Positions 7,045-14,576 of a stretch of DNA of 18,476 nucleotides are shown here, one piece after another; the stretch's first letter is position 1, and the number at the start of each line of letters is the position of its first letter. Source of the DNA: Pseudomonadota bacterium (GTDB lineage Bacteria > Pseudomonadota > Alphaproteobacteria > Rhizobiales > Methyloligellaceae); the NCBI GenBank assembly GCA_022567275.1, contig JADFHH010000003.1, positions 1 through 18,476 on the forward strand. The letters run 5' to 3'. Both the position numbers and the translations under genes were made by a program. The notes beneath the pieces are model-generated. The model saw nothing but the letters and a program-made list of their open reading frames with translations. It had not been told where the DNA came from and made no database searches.

Positions 7045-8238
7045 CTATTCCGCCGCCGCGGCCTGGGCGCGGGCGGGCATCGCCTTTGGCAGCATCAGCA
7101 CCGCCATGAGAATCAGCCCCGCCACGCCCGCCAGCAGCCCGAACAGCCGGTCAAAACCCCAGTTTTCGTGCACCCAGGCGATCATCGGGATGGACGCGGC
7201 GAGCGCCGAGAAGGTCACGATATAGCGGCAGGCGAAAACGCGGGAGCGCCATTTGCTCGAGGCCAGCCGCCCGATCAGCACGTCATTGATGGGGATTTGC
7301 CCGAACACCGCGAGCATGAAGGCGACCGCGACGGCGAGCGCCGCCCAGCCGGTCAGCCCCGGCATGATCGCCAAAAAGGTGGCCTGAAGCGCGGCGACGC
7401 CGATGAATATGTTGCGGGCGGAATGGCGGTCGAGCAGATAGCCCACCACCAGTTGCGACAGCGCCGCCAGGGCGAACACCCAGAATACATACCAGCCGAC
7501 AAGGGTGGCCGACAGGGCCAGAGCGCCGAGGCGCTCGTCGAAAATCTTCGGCAGCGCGAAGGTGGTCGACTGGAAGACGATGCCGCCAAGCGCGGTGGTC
7601 AGAAAAATGATCGCGAAAATGCGCATCAGCGGCACGCCCCGATAGCTTGGCCCGTCAGTCTCTTTCTCAAGAGCTTTCGCAGGGAGCGGCGTGGTGGAAA
7701 TCAGCCACAGATAGGCGAGGCCGAGGCCAATGGAAATCAGCCCCGGCCACACGAAAGCCTCGCGCCAGCCGGCATTGTCGATCAGATAACCGGTGATGAG
7801 CGCGGCGCTGGCGACGCCGAGATTGCCGTAAACGCCATTGATGGCGATTGGCATGCCGGTATTTTCGCGCCCCTCGATCACCAGCGGGATGCCGACCGGG
7901 TGATAGATCGCCGCGAACACCCCCATGGCGAACAGGGCGACGCCCATCTGAAACGGCGTAGCGGCCAGCGCCGTCAATATCGAGCAGAGGCCGGCGCCGA
8001 TGAAGAACACCGCCATCATGCCCCGCCGGCTCCATTTGTCCGCCAGCCAGCCCGCCGGCAGGGCGAACACGCCGAAGGCGATAAAACCCGGCATGGCGTA
8101 GGGGATCAGCTCGCCATAGCTCATGCCCCATTCGTGTGAGAGCGTCAGCGCGGCGACGCTGGCGAACACGAGCATGAACAAATGATCGAGAAAGTGGCCG
8201 ATATTCAAAAAAGCGAAATGGAGCCGCGCACGGGTCAT
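7045..8238 (-). CDS. MFS transporter, fosmidomycin-resistance-like
   Basis: The 397-residue protein is strongly hydrophobic, with about 12 transmembrane segments in two halves separated by a charged central loop near residues 190-205 (KALEKETDGPSYRG). The segment between helices 2 and 3 reads LPAGWLADKWSRRGMM, the classic MFS loop motif. The stretch AAIYHPVGIPLVIEG is characteristic of relatives of the fosmidomycin-resistance protein Fsr and of related MFS carriers of unknown substrate. The ATG at 8238 is the only start that keeps the first helix, although the ribosome-binding site is weak. It lies 65 nt downstream of the YHS-domain gene on the same strand, so co-transcription is possible. 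The transported compound cannot be read from the sequence. Confidence 0.85.
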   Translation of the reverse strand: MTRARLHFAFLNIGHFLDHLFMLVFASVAALTLSHEWGMSYGELIPYAMPGFIAFGVFALPAGWLADKWSRRGMMAVFFIGAGLCSILTALAATPFQMGVALFAMGVFAAIYHPVGIPLVIEGRENTGMPIAINGVYGNLGVASAALITGYLIDNAGWREAFVWPGLISIGLGLAYLWLISTTPLPAKALEKETDGPSYRGVPLMRIFAIIFLTTALGGIVFQSTTFALPKIFDERLGALALSATLVGWYVFWVFALAALSQLVVGYLLDRHSARNIFIGVAALQATFLAIMPGLTGWAALAVAVAFMLAVFGQIPINDVLIGRLASSKWRSRVFACRYIVTFSALAASIPMIAWVHENWGFDRLFGLLAGVAGLILMAVLMLPKAMPARAQAAAAE

Positions 8239-8303
8239 GGGGGCGGACTCTAGCGCATCATCGGTTGATATTGAACCACCTTGATGGCGCGATTGGCATA
8301 GGA

Positions 8304-8804
8304 TCAGCGTTGCGAAGCGCCCGGCAATTCTTTCGCCAGTCCTGGCCAGTTGGCGCGCGCCGCCGCGGTGATTTTTTCGCGATCACGCCGCCACTGCTGC
8401 AGACTCGCGCCATCGTGAAACAAATAGACCCGGCGTCGATACATCGCCCAGACCACCGGGAGGCCTTGCACCGTGAACCCTTTTGCCAGCGCATGCGCGT
8501 CATATCCGGCAAAGCCCGGCGCATAGATTTCAGGATGCTTGGCGAACGCATCCCTGTTGCCGCTATTGGTAAATTTCCACACCGCACCACCCCAGCGATG
8601 CTCCACCCCCTCACGGCCCGGCGTCGGCACCTTGTTGATGTAATAGGCGACCGGGTCATAACCGCCAATGGCGAAACCGGTCGCGCTATCGCGCCATGCG
8701 CCCGGCGCGGCGCGCAGGGGGGCGGCGTGCGCCAGCACCATGACCGCAAGCAACAATGCGATACCGGCGCTCAACAAATCCCGGGGTGTGTTTGTCTGTG
8801 TCAT
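8304..8804 (-). CDS. exported YHS-domain protein
   Basis: The 166-residue protein has a hydrophobic signal segment (about 11-33, ending near LRAA). It also has the signature of YHS-domain proteins: GGYDPVAYY (47-55), a central W..F.N..NRDAFAKHPE.YAP block, and GYDAHALAKGF (100-110). In many relatives the last block reads GYC and provides a cysteine (selenocysteine in a few), whereas here the position is Asp102. A metal- or redox-related role is often supposed for YHS domains, but the change weakens any cysteine-based mechanism. The start at 8804 keeps the signal peptide; no strong Shine-Dalgarno is seen. It lies upstream of the MFS gene on the same strand and diverges from the eipA-like gene. 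Confidence 0.8.
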   Translation of the reverse strand: MTQTNTPRDLLSAGIALLLAVMVLAHAAPLRAAPGAWRDSATGFAIGGYDPVAYYINKVPTPGREGVEHRWGGAVWKFTNSGNRDAFAKHPEIYAPGFAGYDAHALAKGFTVQGLPVVWAMYRRRVYLFHDGASLQQWRRDREKITAAARANWPGLAKELPGASQR

Positions 8805-8913
8805 GATGCGGGAGCAGCCTCGCGAAAAAATTGAAATCCAGCCAAGGCTCCACTATGCCCGGATTGGGTAAATAAATTCCCAGCAGCCTCCTCGGATATG
8901 TGCAAACCGGTCC

Positions 8914-8934
8914 TTAGCCACACTTTAGTGTTAG
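8914..8934. promoter_or_regulatory. palindrome and spaced TTAG repeats upstream of eipA-like gene
   Basis: The perfect palindrome ACACT-TT-AGTGT (8920-8931) sits within three TTAG copies at 8914, 8925 and 8931. The first two form TTAG-N7-TTAG, similar in layout to the CtrA site TTAA-N7-TTAA. It lies about 80 nt before the DUF1134 start, in the 208-nt gap between divergent genes. It may be an operator; the binding protein is unknown. Confidence 0.3.
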
Positions 8935-9012
8935 ATTTCCGGTAATGATTCGTTGTCCTGAGGCGGCCAAGGCGAATGACGCCGCCGGACCGTTAACGGA
9001 TAAGGAAAATCC

Positions 9013-9693
9013 ATGCACAATTTCTCGCTGCTTCGTAACTTGCGTCTGGGGTTCGCGGCCGCTCTGATTGCGCTTGCCGCCAGCGCCGGGGCGGGCCTGA
9101 CACAGACCGCAGGTCCGGGCGCACCGACACCGCTCGGGCCCGCCGGGACAGGCGGCGCGCAACCCTATCCCGCGCCACCGCCCGGCCAGCAGGCACAGGG
9201 AAGGGGGCAGAGCACATTTTCCTCCGATGAGATTTTGTCCACCGGCCATAATTTCTTCGGCCGGGTTTCGACCGGGTTGGCCCGGGTTATCGAATATGCC
9301 TTTTCCAAATCGGGGCGCCCCAACGGATATATCCTGGGCGAAGAGGCCGGCGGGGCGCTGATCGCCGGGCTGCGCTATGGCGAAGGGGTGCTCCACACCA
9401 AGGATGCGGGCAAGCACAAGATCTTCTGGCAAGGCCCTTCGGTGGGCTATGATTTTGGCGCGGAAGGCTCCAAGACCATGGTGCTGGTCTACAATCTGCG
9501 CTCCGTGGATGATATTTACGGCAGATTTGGCGGGGTCGCTGGTTCCGCCTATTTAATCGGCGGTGTTGGCCTGACCTACCAGAAACGCGGCCATGTCACC
9601 CTGGCGCCGATCCGCGCGGGCCTGGGCCTGCGGCTGGGCGCCAGTGTGGGTTATCTGAAATATACCCGCAAACCAACCTGGAACCCGTTTTAG
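9013..9693 (+). CDS. eipA: DUF1134 envelope protein, EipA-like
   Basis: The 226-residue protein has a signal peptide (about 1-24) and a proline/glycine-rich linker (30-66). The conserved domain starts at FSSDEILSTGHNFFG (69-83). Further hallmarks are RPNGYILGEEAGGAL.AGLRYGEG, HKIFWQGPS.GYDFG, GSKTMVLVYNL, FGGVAGSAYLIGG, and the ending VGYLKYTRKPTWNPF. These match the DUF1134 family, whose Brucella member EipA is a periplasmic protein supporting envelope integrity and virulence. A Caulobacter relative is reported essential (from memory). AAGGA precedes the ATG by about 8 nt. The gene stands alone between a divergent YHS gene and the convergent ychF. Confidence 0.88.
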   Translation: MHNFSLLRNLRLGFAAALIALAASAGAGLTQTAGPGAPTPLGPAGTGGAQPYPAPPPGQQAQGRGQSTFSSDEILSTGHNFFGRVSTGLARVIEYAFSKSGRPNGYILGEEAGGALIAGLRYGEGVLHTKDAGKHKIFWQGPSVGYDFGAEGSKTMVLVYNLRSVDDIYGRFGGVAGSAYLIGGVGLTYQKRGHVTLAPIRAGLGLRLGASVGYLKYTRKPTWNPF

Positions 9694-9782
9694 CGCGCGC
9701 GCCTGATTCCCGGCACAAAACCCGCGGAATCGCCCGGGGTTTACGGTTCTGTCCGGTTACGGAAAATTTATCGAAATTCCCA

Positions 9783-9826
9783 TGAAGCTTGTCCCGGCGC
9801 AGGCGGGGAATGGGGTCCATAACCAT
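9783..9826. repeat. possible REP-like palindromic intergenic unit
   Basis: The gap between eipA and ychF contains an imperfect palindrome centred on TCCCGGCGCAGGCGGGGA (two mismatches in the stem), flanked by AAGCTTG and AATGGGGTCCATA. This resembles short dispersed palindromes common in alphaproteobacterial intergenic DNA. Only one copy is in the window, so it cannot be confirmed as a repeat here. Confidence 0.3.
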
Positions 9827-9830
9827 GCCA

Positions 9831-9851
9831 CCGCTTCACGTCGCGAAGCGG
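9831..9851 (-). other. hairpin at the ychF stop codon
   Basis: A 7-bp perfect stem (CCGCTTC with GAAGCGG) and a 7-nt loop span the ychF stop codon. There is no T tract after it on the minus strand, so it is at best a weak or rho-assisted 3' end, or an mRNA-stabilising structure. Confidence 0.3.
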
Positions 9852-10963
9852 AAGTGCAATAAGTCGCCGTCCCTGACCCTGTAGTCCTTGCCTTCCAGCC
9901 GCATTTTTCCGGCGTCGCGCGCGCCGGCCTCGCCGTTGCAGGCGATAAAATCGTCATAGGTGATGGTCTCGGCCCGGATGAACCCCTTCTCGAAGTCGGT
10001 GTGAATGACGCCTGCCGCCCTGGGCGCCCTGGTATTCTCGCGCACGGTCCAGGCGCGCGCTTCCTTTTCGCCAGTGGTGAAGAAGGTGATGAGATCGAGC
10101 AGGGCGTACCCGGCGCGGATGAGCCTGTCGAGGCCAGGTTCGGCCAGGCCAAGGGCACTGAGATATTCCGTGCGTTCATCTGCCGGGAGTTGCGCAAGCT
10201 CCGCTTCGATTTTAGCGGAAATCACGATGGTCCCGGCTGGTTTTGGGTCCGCCGCGCCAGCGTTGCGCGCGGTTTGCGCGAGCTGCTCCTCCACTGATGC
10301 TGAATACGCATTGCCGGTGGCGGCGGAATCCTCATCCACATTGCAGACATAGAGAACGCGTTTGGAGGTCAGCAGGTTGAGCGCCTGGAAGGCGCGCCGG
10401 TCTTCCTCCGCGACCCAGGCGAGGCGCGCCGGTTTGCCATCGCCCAGCATCTCAAGTGCGGTGTGCACAAGCTCCAGTTTTTTCCGGGCCTCCTTGTCAG
10501 CCCCGCGGATTTTCTTCTCCAGCGGCTCGATGCGTTTCTCCAGGCTTTCCATATCGGCGAGCATCAACTCGGTCTCGACCGTTTCCGCATCCGCCAGCGG
10601 GTCGATGCGCCCCTCCACATGGGTGACGTTAGGGTCATCGAAACATCGCAGCGTATAGGCGATGGCGTCCACTTCACGGATATACGCCAGAAACTGGTTG
10701 CCGAGTCCCTCGCCTTTCGATGCGCCTTTGACGAGGCCGGCGATGTCCACGAAGGTGAGCCGTGTTGGCACAATCGCCTGCGGTTTGGTGATTTCGGCAA
10801 TTTTCTGGAGACGCGCATCGGGCACCGGCACCTCGCCCACATTGGGTTCGATGGTGCAAAACGGATAGTTGGCGGCCTCGGCGGCGGCGGTTTGCGTCAG
10901 CGCGTTGAACAAAGTTGACTTGCCCACATTGGGCAGCCCGACAATGCCGCATTTGAATCCCAT
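9836..10963 (-). CDS. ychF: redox-regulated ATPase YchF (Obg family)
   Basis: The 375-residue protein is a ribosome-associated P-loop ATPase of the OBG/YchF group. It has the G1 loop GLPNVGKS (9-16), the switch region DIAGLVKGASKGEGLGN (73-89), and NVDE (208-211) in place of NKxD, which is the change that gives YchF its ATP preference. A central coiled-coil insertion (about 125-170) and a C-terminal TGS domain (about 290-373, including FFTTGEKE and DGDLLHFRF) complete it. The start MGFKCGIVGLPNVGKST is family-typical, with a GGAGAGGG site just upstream. It is the last gene of rplY-pth-ychF, 17 nt after pth. Pairing of pth with ychF is common in bacteria. Confidence 0.97.
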   Translation of the reverse strand: MGFKCGIVGLPNVGKSTLFNALTQTAAAEAANYPFCTIEPNVGEVPVPDARLQKIAEITKPQAIVPTRLTFVDIAGLVKGASKGEGLGNQFLAYIREVDAIAYTLRCFDDPNVTHVEGRIDPLADAETVETELMLADMESLEKRIEPLEKKIRGADKEARKKLELVHTALEMLGDGKPARLAWVAEEDRRAFQALNLLTSKRVLYVCNVDEDSAATGNAYSASVEEQLAQTARNAGAADPKPAGTIVISAKIEAELAQLPADERTEYLSALGLAEPGLDRLIRAGYALLDLITFFTTGEKEARAWTVRENTRAPRAAGVIHTDFEKGFIRAETITYDDFIACNGEAGARDAGKMRLEGKDYRVRDGDLLHFRFAT

Positions 10964-10980
10964 TGCCCTCTCCCGCGCCG

Positions 10981-11787
10981 TTATCTGGTTTTCATACCGA
11001 ACAGTTTGCGCAGCCGGGCGAAGGGACCGCTTGCCGGAGCCTCGTCGCGCCTGGGGGTATGTCCCCCTGCCGGGGCCGTGTCGCGTTCGGTTGTATGCCG
11101 CGCGGCGATACGCGCCAGATCGCGTTGCGAGGGTGATTTGGACCTGGGCGTGGACCTGGATTTGAGTTTGGGTCTGGCGGCCCGTTTGCGCTTGGGTGAA
11201 GCTGGTTTTGCATTGCTGCCGCCGGCGCGCGCGAGAGAAACGCGGTTCATGAAGTTGGCGGTATCGCCCTGGGCCAGAAGCGGCGCGGCATCGGCGATCC
11301 CCGCGATCAGCGGGTCAAGCCACGCCCGGTCGGATTTGGAGAAATTTTTCAGCACATGGCCGTGAACCTGTCCCTTGTGGCCGGGATGACCAACGCCGAT
11401 GCGCACCCGAACATAGTCGTTGCCGATATGGCGCGTCAGGGATCTCAGCCCGTTATGACCGGCCACCCCGCCGCCGGTCTTGACGCGCACCTTGCCCGGC
11501 GCGAGATCGATCTCGTCATGCAGCACGATGACATCGCCCAGGGCGAGTTTGTAGAAGCGCACGGCCTGGCTGGCCGCGCGGCCGGATTCGTTCATATAGG
11601 TGGCGGGTTTCAGCAGCAGGCATTTTTCGCCGCCCAGCCGGCCATCGCAGATATGGCCCTGGAATTTCTTGCGCCAGGGGGCAAACCCGTGCGCGCCGGC
11701 GATCGCGTCGATCGCCGCAAAGCCGGCATTATGCCGGTTGCGCGCATGCTTCGCGCCGGGATTGCCAAGTCCTATCAACAGCTTCAT
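10981..11787 (-). CDS. pth: peptidyl-tRNA hydrolase with basic C-terminal extension
   Basis: Pth releases peptides from prematurely dissociated peptidyl-tRNA. The 268-residue protein has the expected N-terminus MKLLIGLGNPG, the catalytic H19 in RHNAGF, N66 in TYMNESG, D91 in VLHDEIDL, and N112 in GGVAGHNGLRS. The catalytic core ends near residue 188. Bacterial Pth is usually about 190-200 residues, so the remaining ~80 residues are an extension. The extension is rich in Lys, Arg, Ser and Pro (for example SPKRKRAARPKLKSRS) and is probably disordered and RNA-binding. Similar tails occur in some alphaproteobacterial Pth proteins. The gene lies 66 nt after rplY and 17 nt before ychF. Confidence 0.96.
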   Translation of the reverse strand: MKLLIGLGNPGAKHARNRHNAGFAAIDAIAGAHGFAPWRKKFQGHICDGRLGGEKCLLLKPATYMNESGRAASQAVRFYKLALGDVIVLHDEIDLAPGKVRVKTGGGVAGHNGLRSLTRHIGNDYVRVRIGVGHPGHKGQVHGHVLKNFSKSDRAWLDPLIAGIADAAPLLAQGDTANFMNRVSLARAGGSNAKPASPKRKRAARPKLKSRSTPRSKSPSQRDLARIAARHTTERDTAPAGGHTPRRDEAPASGPFARLRKLFGMKTR

Positions 11788-11853
11788 GGGAGCCAGGGTC
11801 TCATATGGCGCGGAAAGAGCACTGGTATAAGGAGGGGCGGATGCTTGCCGCCC

Positions 11854-12564
11854 TTACTCCTTCTTGCCCTCCGGCTTGCCACCGGCTTCACCGCTCTCCC
11901 CGGTTTCGCCTTCCTCGCCTTCCACGCCCTCTTCGAGCTCTTCGCCCTCTTCGCCCTCAAGGAATTCTTCTTCTTCTTCAACCTCGTCGACGATCTCGGC
12001 CATGCGGCCGACAATCGTGGCGATGGTGAAATCGCGGTCGGCGATGGTCAGCTCGACGCCCTCGGGAAACCTGATCGCCGAGGCGTGAAGCGAGTCGCCG
12101 ATCTCAAGCCCGGTCAAATCGGCGTCGAGGCGTTCGGGAATCGCATCGGCGAGACATTTCATCTCAATGGTGTGACGCACGATGTTGAGCACGCCGCCGC
12201 GCTTCAGGCCTGGCGATTCCTCTTCGTTCATAAAGTGCACCGGCACCTCGACCGTCACCCTGGCGCCTTCGCCAAGGCGCAGGAAATCCACATGAAGCGG
12301 CACATCGCTCACCGGATGGAGCTGGAATTCTCGGGGGATCACGCGGATTTGCCTGCCGTCCACATCGAGCATGAATATCGTATTCAGGAACTGGCCCGTA
12401 TTGACGTGAGGCCGCAACGCCCTGTCGTCCAGCGAAATGGTCTCGGGGCCGGTATTGTCGCCATAGACAATGGCCGGAACGCGTCCTTCGCGCCGCGCCG
12501 CGCGGGCAGCGCTGGTGCCAAGGCCATCGCGCGCCGTAGCTTCGATCCGGCTGATATCGGCCAT
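11854..12564 (-). CDS. rplY: 50S ribosomal protein L25/general stress protein Ctc
   Basis: The protein binds 5S rRNA in the large ribosomal subunit. It is 236 residues and of the long CTC type. An N-terminal L25 domain (about 1-92, with RVPAIVYG and HPVSDVPLHVDFLRL) is followed by the TL5/CTC beta domain (about 95-185, with VPVHFMNEEESPGLKRGGVLN). The tail of about 50 residues is almost entirely Glu and Gly with a Lys-rich tip. GGAGG sits 8 nt before the ATG. It heads the rplY-pth-ychF operon, a widespread gene order. A good promoter and a structured leader lie upstream. Confidence 0.96.
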   Translation of the reverse strand: MADISRIEATARDGLGTSAARAARREGRVPAIVYGDNTGPETISLDDRALRPHVNTGQFLNTIFMLDVDGRQIRVIPREFQLHPVSDVPLHVDFLRLGEGARVTVEVPVHFMNEEESPGLKRGGVLNIVRHTIEMKCLADAIPERLDADLTGLEIGDSLHASAIRFPEGVELTIADRDFTIATIVGRMAEIVDEVEEEEEFLEGEEGEELEEGVEGEEGETGESGEAGGKPEGKKE

Positions 12565-12590
12565 GTCTTATTCCTCCAGATTTCAGGATC

Positions 12591-12652
12591 GGGCGTTTGC
12601 GAAACAAACCCCGCGGTCCTCGCCCGCGCGGCATCGCTCTGGCCTGCGCGGG
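12591..12652 (-). promoter_or_regulatory. structured 5' leader of rplY (candidate autoregulatory element)
   Basis: Between the predicted start of transcription (about 12663) and the rplY ATG lies a leader of about 98 nt with two clear stem-loops. In mRNA order these are CCCGCGC/GCGCGGG (12652-12646 with 12629-12623, 16-nt loop) and GTTTG/CAAAC (12609-12605 with 12599-12595, 5-nt loop). The second arm of the first stem can also pair with a downstream CGCGG, giving mutually exclusive folds. E. coli L25 represses its own translation, so control by the protein is plausible, but no known motif is recognised here. Confidence 0.4.
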
Positions 12653-12669
12653 GGTAAATTTCTGGCGCG

Positions 12670-12698
12670 CTTATAGCGTTCCCGGCGCGGGCTGGCAA
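12670..12698 (-). promoter_or_regulatory. sigma70-type promoter of rplY-pth-ychF
   Basis: On the minus strand TTGCCA (5 of 6 to TTGACA) is followed after exactly 17 nt by TATAAG (5 of 6 to TATAAT). Transcription would start near 12663. This is the best-scoring promoter I found by eye. Confidence 0.65.
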
Positions 12699-12786
12699 TG
12701 GGGCGTGTAAGGGTCTGGCCAAAGCGCGCTTGTGGTGGCACATTCGCCAGGGCCGTAAACTCGCACAGCAAAAGGCCGCACGCCGC

Positions 12787-13770
12787 ATGATCGAAATAGT
12801 AATGTTTGTCGCGCTGGGCTTTACGCTCGCGGGTCTTCTGGCGTTGTTTATCGCGCCGGCGGCATGGCGGCGCGCGGTGCGGTTGACGACCCGTAGGCTT
12901 GAAGCAACCTTGCCCATCTCCTTGAAAGACATCAACGCCGACAAGGATTTGCTGCGCGCCGAATCCGCCGTTGAAATACGCCGTCTGGAACTGGCGCTTG
13001 AACAAGCGAAAGAACGCGCCGCGCGCCACCTCATGGAACGTAACCTTTCCACCGTGGAGATTGGCAAGCTGGAATCCGGGATCGCGTCACTCAAGCGCAG
13101 CGTGATGGAAAAAACCCGCGCCGGGGAGGTGCTGGAGCAAACCGTCCGGCGGCGCATTCCTGATCTTGAAGCGCAACTGGCGCAAGCCGGTCAGCTGATC
13201 GCAGCGCGGGAACGGGAACTTGCCAGCCGCGCCGTCGCCATCGGTAATCAGAAGGACGCCATGGACCTCTCCCGAAAAATGCTCCGCCAGCAGGAGCAGG
13301 AGATCGACCGGTTGCGCGCGGCATTGGAAGACGGCGCGGGCGGGCGTGACAATTTCTGGAGCAAAGCCGTCAAGGGTGGCGAAGCCCGCGCGGCGCAGGT
13401 CAGGAAAATCGGCGTGCTGGAGGCATATTGTTCGCGTCTGCGTGAGGAGCTTGCCCTGCTGAGGGCAGGTGATGTGGCCGACGCGGCGGAGCTGCGCGCG
13501 GAAATGCTTCGGTTAGCGGATTTGATGCTGGGCGGCACAGCGCAGATCAAGCCGGAGACAGCGATTGAGAAACCCGGGAGCGGCCCGGCGCCACCCGAAC
13601 CGGCAAAGGACAAAGAGGCCGGGAGCAGTGCCGCGGAAGAAGTCGCGGTGGAGAAGGAAAAATCACACCCCGCGGCGGAACCCCGCGTGAAGCACACCAC
13701 AGGGCGATACAAGAGTCTTTCAGACCGGTTGGCGGGCTTCAGGAGCAGGAAAGAAAAAGAATCCGTTTGA
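12787..13770 (+). CDS. membrane-anchored coiled-coil protein, conserved hypothetical
   Basis: The 327-residue protein begins with one transmembrane helix (about 2-25, MIEIVMFVALGFTLAGLL). A basic juxtamembrane stretch WRRAVRLTTRRLEATLPISLKDINADKDLLRAE (27-59) follows, then a long, highly charged region predicted to be coiled coil (about 52-235). The tail (about 255-327) is rich in Pro, Glu and Lys. I recall the segment from the helix through PISLKDINADKDLLRAESAVE as conserved in hypothetical proteins of Rhizobiales-type alphaproteobacteria; the function is unknown. The topology (short N-terminus, cytoplasmic coil) suggests a scaffold near the inner membrane. The ATG at 12787 is preferred over the TTG at 12730 because it puts the helix at the N-terminus. 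The gene diverges from rplY and converges on the phosphatase gene. Confidence 0.75.
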   Translation: MIEIVMFVALGFTLAGLLALFIAPAAWRRAVRLTTRRLEATLPISLKDINADKDLLRAESAVEIRRLELALEQAKERAARHLMERNLSTVEIGKLESGIASLKRSVMEKTRAGEVLEQTVRRRIPDLEAQLAQAGQLIAARERELASRAVAIGNQKDAMDLSRKMLRQQEQEIDRLRAALEDGAGGRDNFWSKAVKGGEARAAQVRKIGVLEAYCSRLREELALLRAGDVADAAELRAEMLRLADLMLGGTAQIKPETAIEKPGSGPAPPEPAKDKEAGSSAAEEVAVEKEKSHPAAEPRVKHTTGRYKSLSDRLAGFRSRKEKESV

Positions 13771-13796
13771 GCAGGCGCGGCGCGCGGCCCGCGTCT

Positions 13797-14576
13797 CTAT
13801 TCTTCAACGCTCAGGAAGGATTGCCCGGCCTCGAACAGCCTGAGCGCGGTCAATCGCCCATGGATCCACGCACCGGTGTCGATGCCGATGCGGTTCGGCC
13901 TGACGTCCGGTTCCAGAGCAGGGGTATGCCCATGCACCACGACCATGCCGAAATCATCCTGGCAATCGAGAAATCCGTCCCGGATCCACATGAGGTCCTC
14001 GGGGTCCTGGTCTGCAAGCGCCACGCCGGGGCGTATGCCGGCATGGACAAACAGATAACCGCCGAGTGAACAGCTCAGGGACAGTGTATTCAGGAATGCG
14101 AGATGGGCTGCCGGCAAAGCGGCCGCGAACGCGTCCCGGCAGGCGGCGAGAACGCCGGACGGCGCGTACGTCCGGGGGGCGTCAACGCCGTAGGAGGAGA
14201 GCGTTGCGTCCCCGCCATTCTTGTACCAGTCCGCGTATGTCCCGGGCTGTTCCAGAAATTCGAGCAGGGCCGCTTCATGATTGCCCTTCAGGCAGCAGAT
14301 CTGGAACCCGCCGGGCAAACCGGCGCACAGCCGGGCGATCACGCCGGCGCTGTCCGGCCCCCGGTCCACATAGTCGCCAATGAACACAATCATGCGTCTT
14401 TGCGCACCGGCTGAGCCTGCGGCGTCATCGGCGATCCGGGCGAGGAGAGCGTCTAGCAGGTGCGATTGTCCATGAATATCGCCGACGGCATAGACCAGCA
14501 TCCCCTTGGGAGGTTGAGACGTGCCGTCCAGTCGTGTGTGGCCCGGGCTCATGCTTGCCTTGTCCGTGCTCCGCAT
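13797..14576 (-). CDS. PPP-family metallophosphoesterase (serine/threonine phosphatase type)
   Basis: The 259-residue protein contains the full set of PPP-family metal-binding motifs in order. They are GDIHG (32-36), GDYVDRG (67-73), GNHE (98-101), VHAG (177-180) and HGHT (215-218). These ligate a dinuclear metal centre and hydrolyse phosphomonoesters. Bacterial relatives include PrpA/PrpB-type protein phosphatases and diadenosine-tetraphosphatase-like enzymes. The length and the motif GDYVDRGPDS favour the protein-phosphatase-like group, but the substrate is not decidable here. The start at 14576 has AAGG about 4 nt upstream; starts at residues 9 or 26 are also possible. No cognate kinase is nearby. 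Confidence 0.88.
   Translation of the reverse strand: MRSTDKASMSPGHTRLDGTSQPPKGMLVYAVGDIHGQSHLLDALLARIADDAAGSAGAQRRMIVFIGDYVDRGPDSAGVIARLCAGLPGGFQICCLKGNHEAALLEFLEQPGTYADWYKNGGDATLSSYGVDAPRTYAPSGVLAACRDAFAAALPAAHLAFLNTLSLSCSLGGYLFVHAGIRPGVALADQDPEDLMWIRDGFLDCQDDFGMVVVHGHTPALEPDVRPNRIGIDTGAWIHGRLTALRLFEAGQSFLSVEE

Noticed and set aside
11793..11803. CCAGGGTCTCA upstream of pth is the reverse complement of TGAGACCCTGG in the second rpoH hairpin
   Set aside because: An 11-nt match without the inverted-repeat partner; could arise by chance in 18 kb, and no functional link is visible.
11854..12010. Short-period repeat made of GAA/GAG-type codons
   Set aside because: This is the codon-level reflection of the Glu/Gly-rich tail of L25, not an independent DNA repeat.
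11356..12657. 433-codon plus-strand open frame opposite pth and rplY
   Set aside because: It lies antisense to two certain genes; its residues mirror their codon bias (Ala/Arg/Gly/His-rich) and match no family. It is a typical shadow frame in GC-rich DNA.
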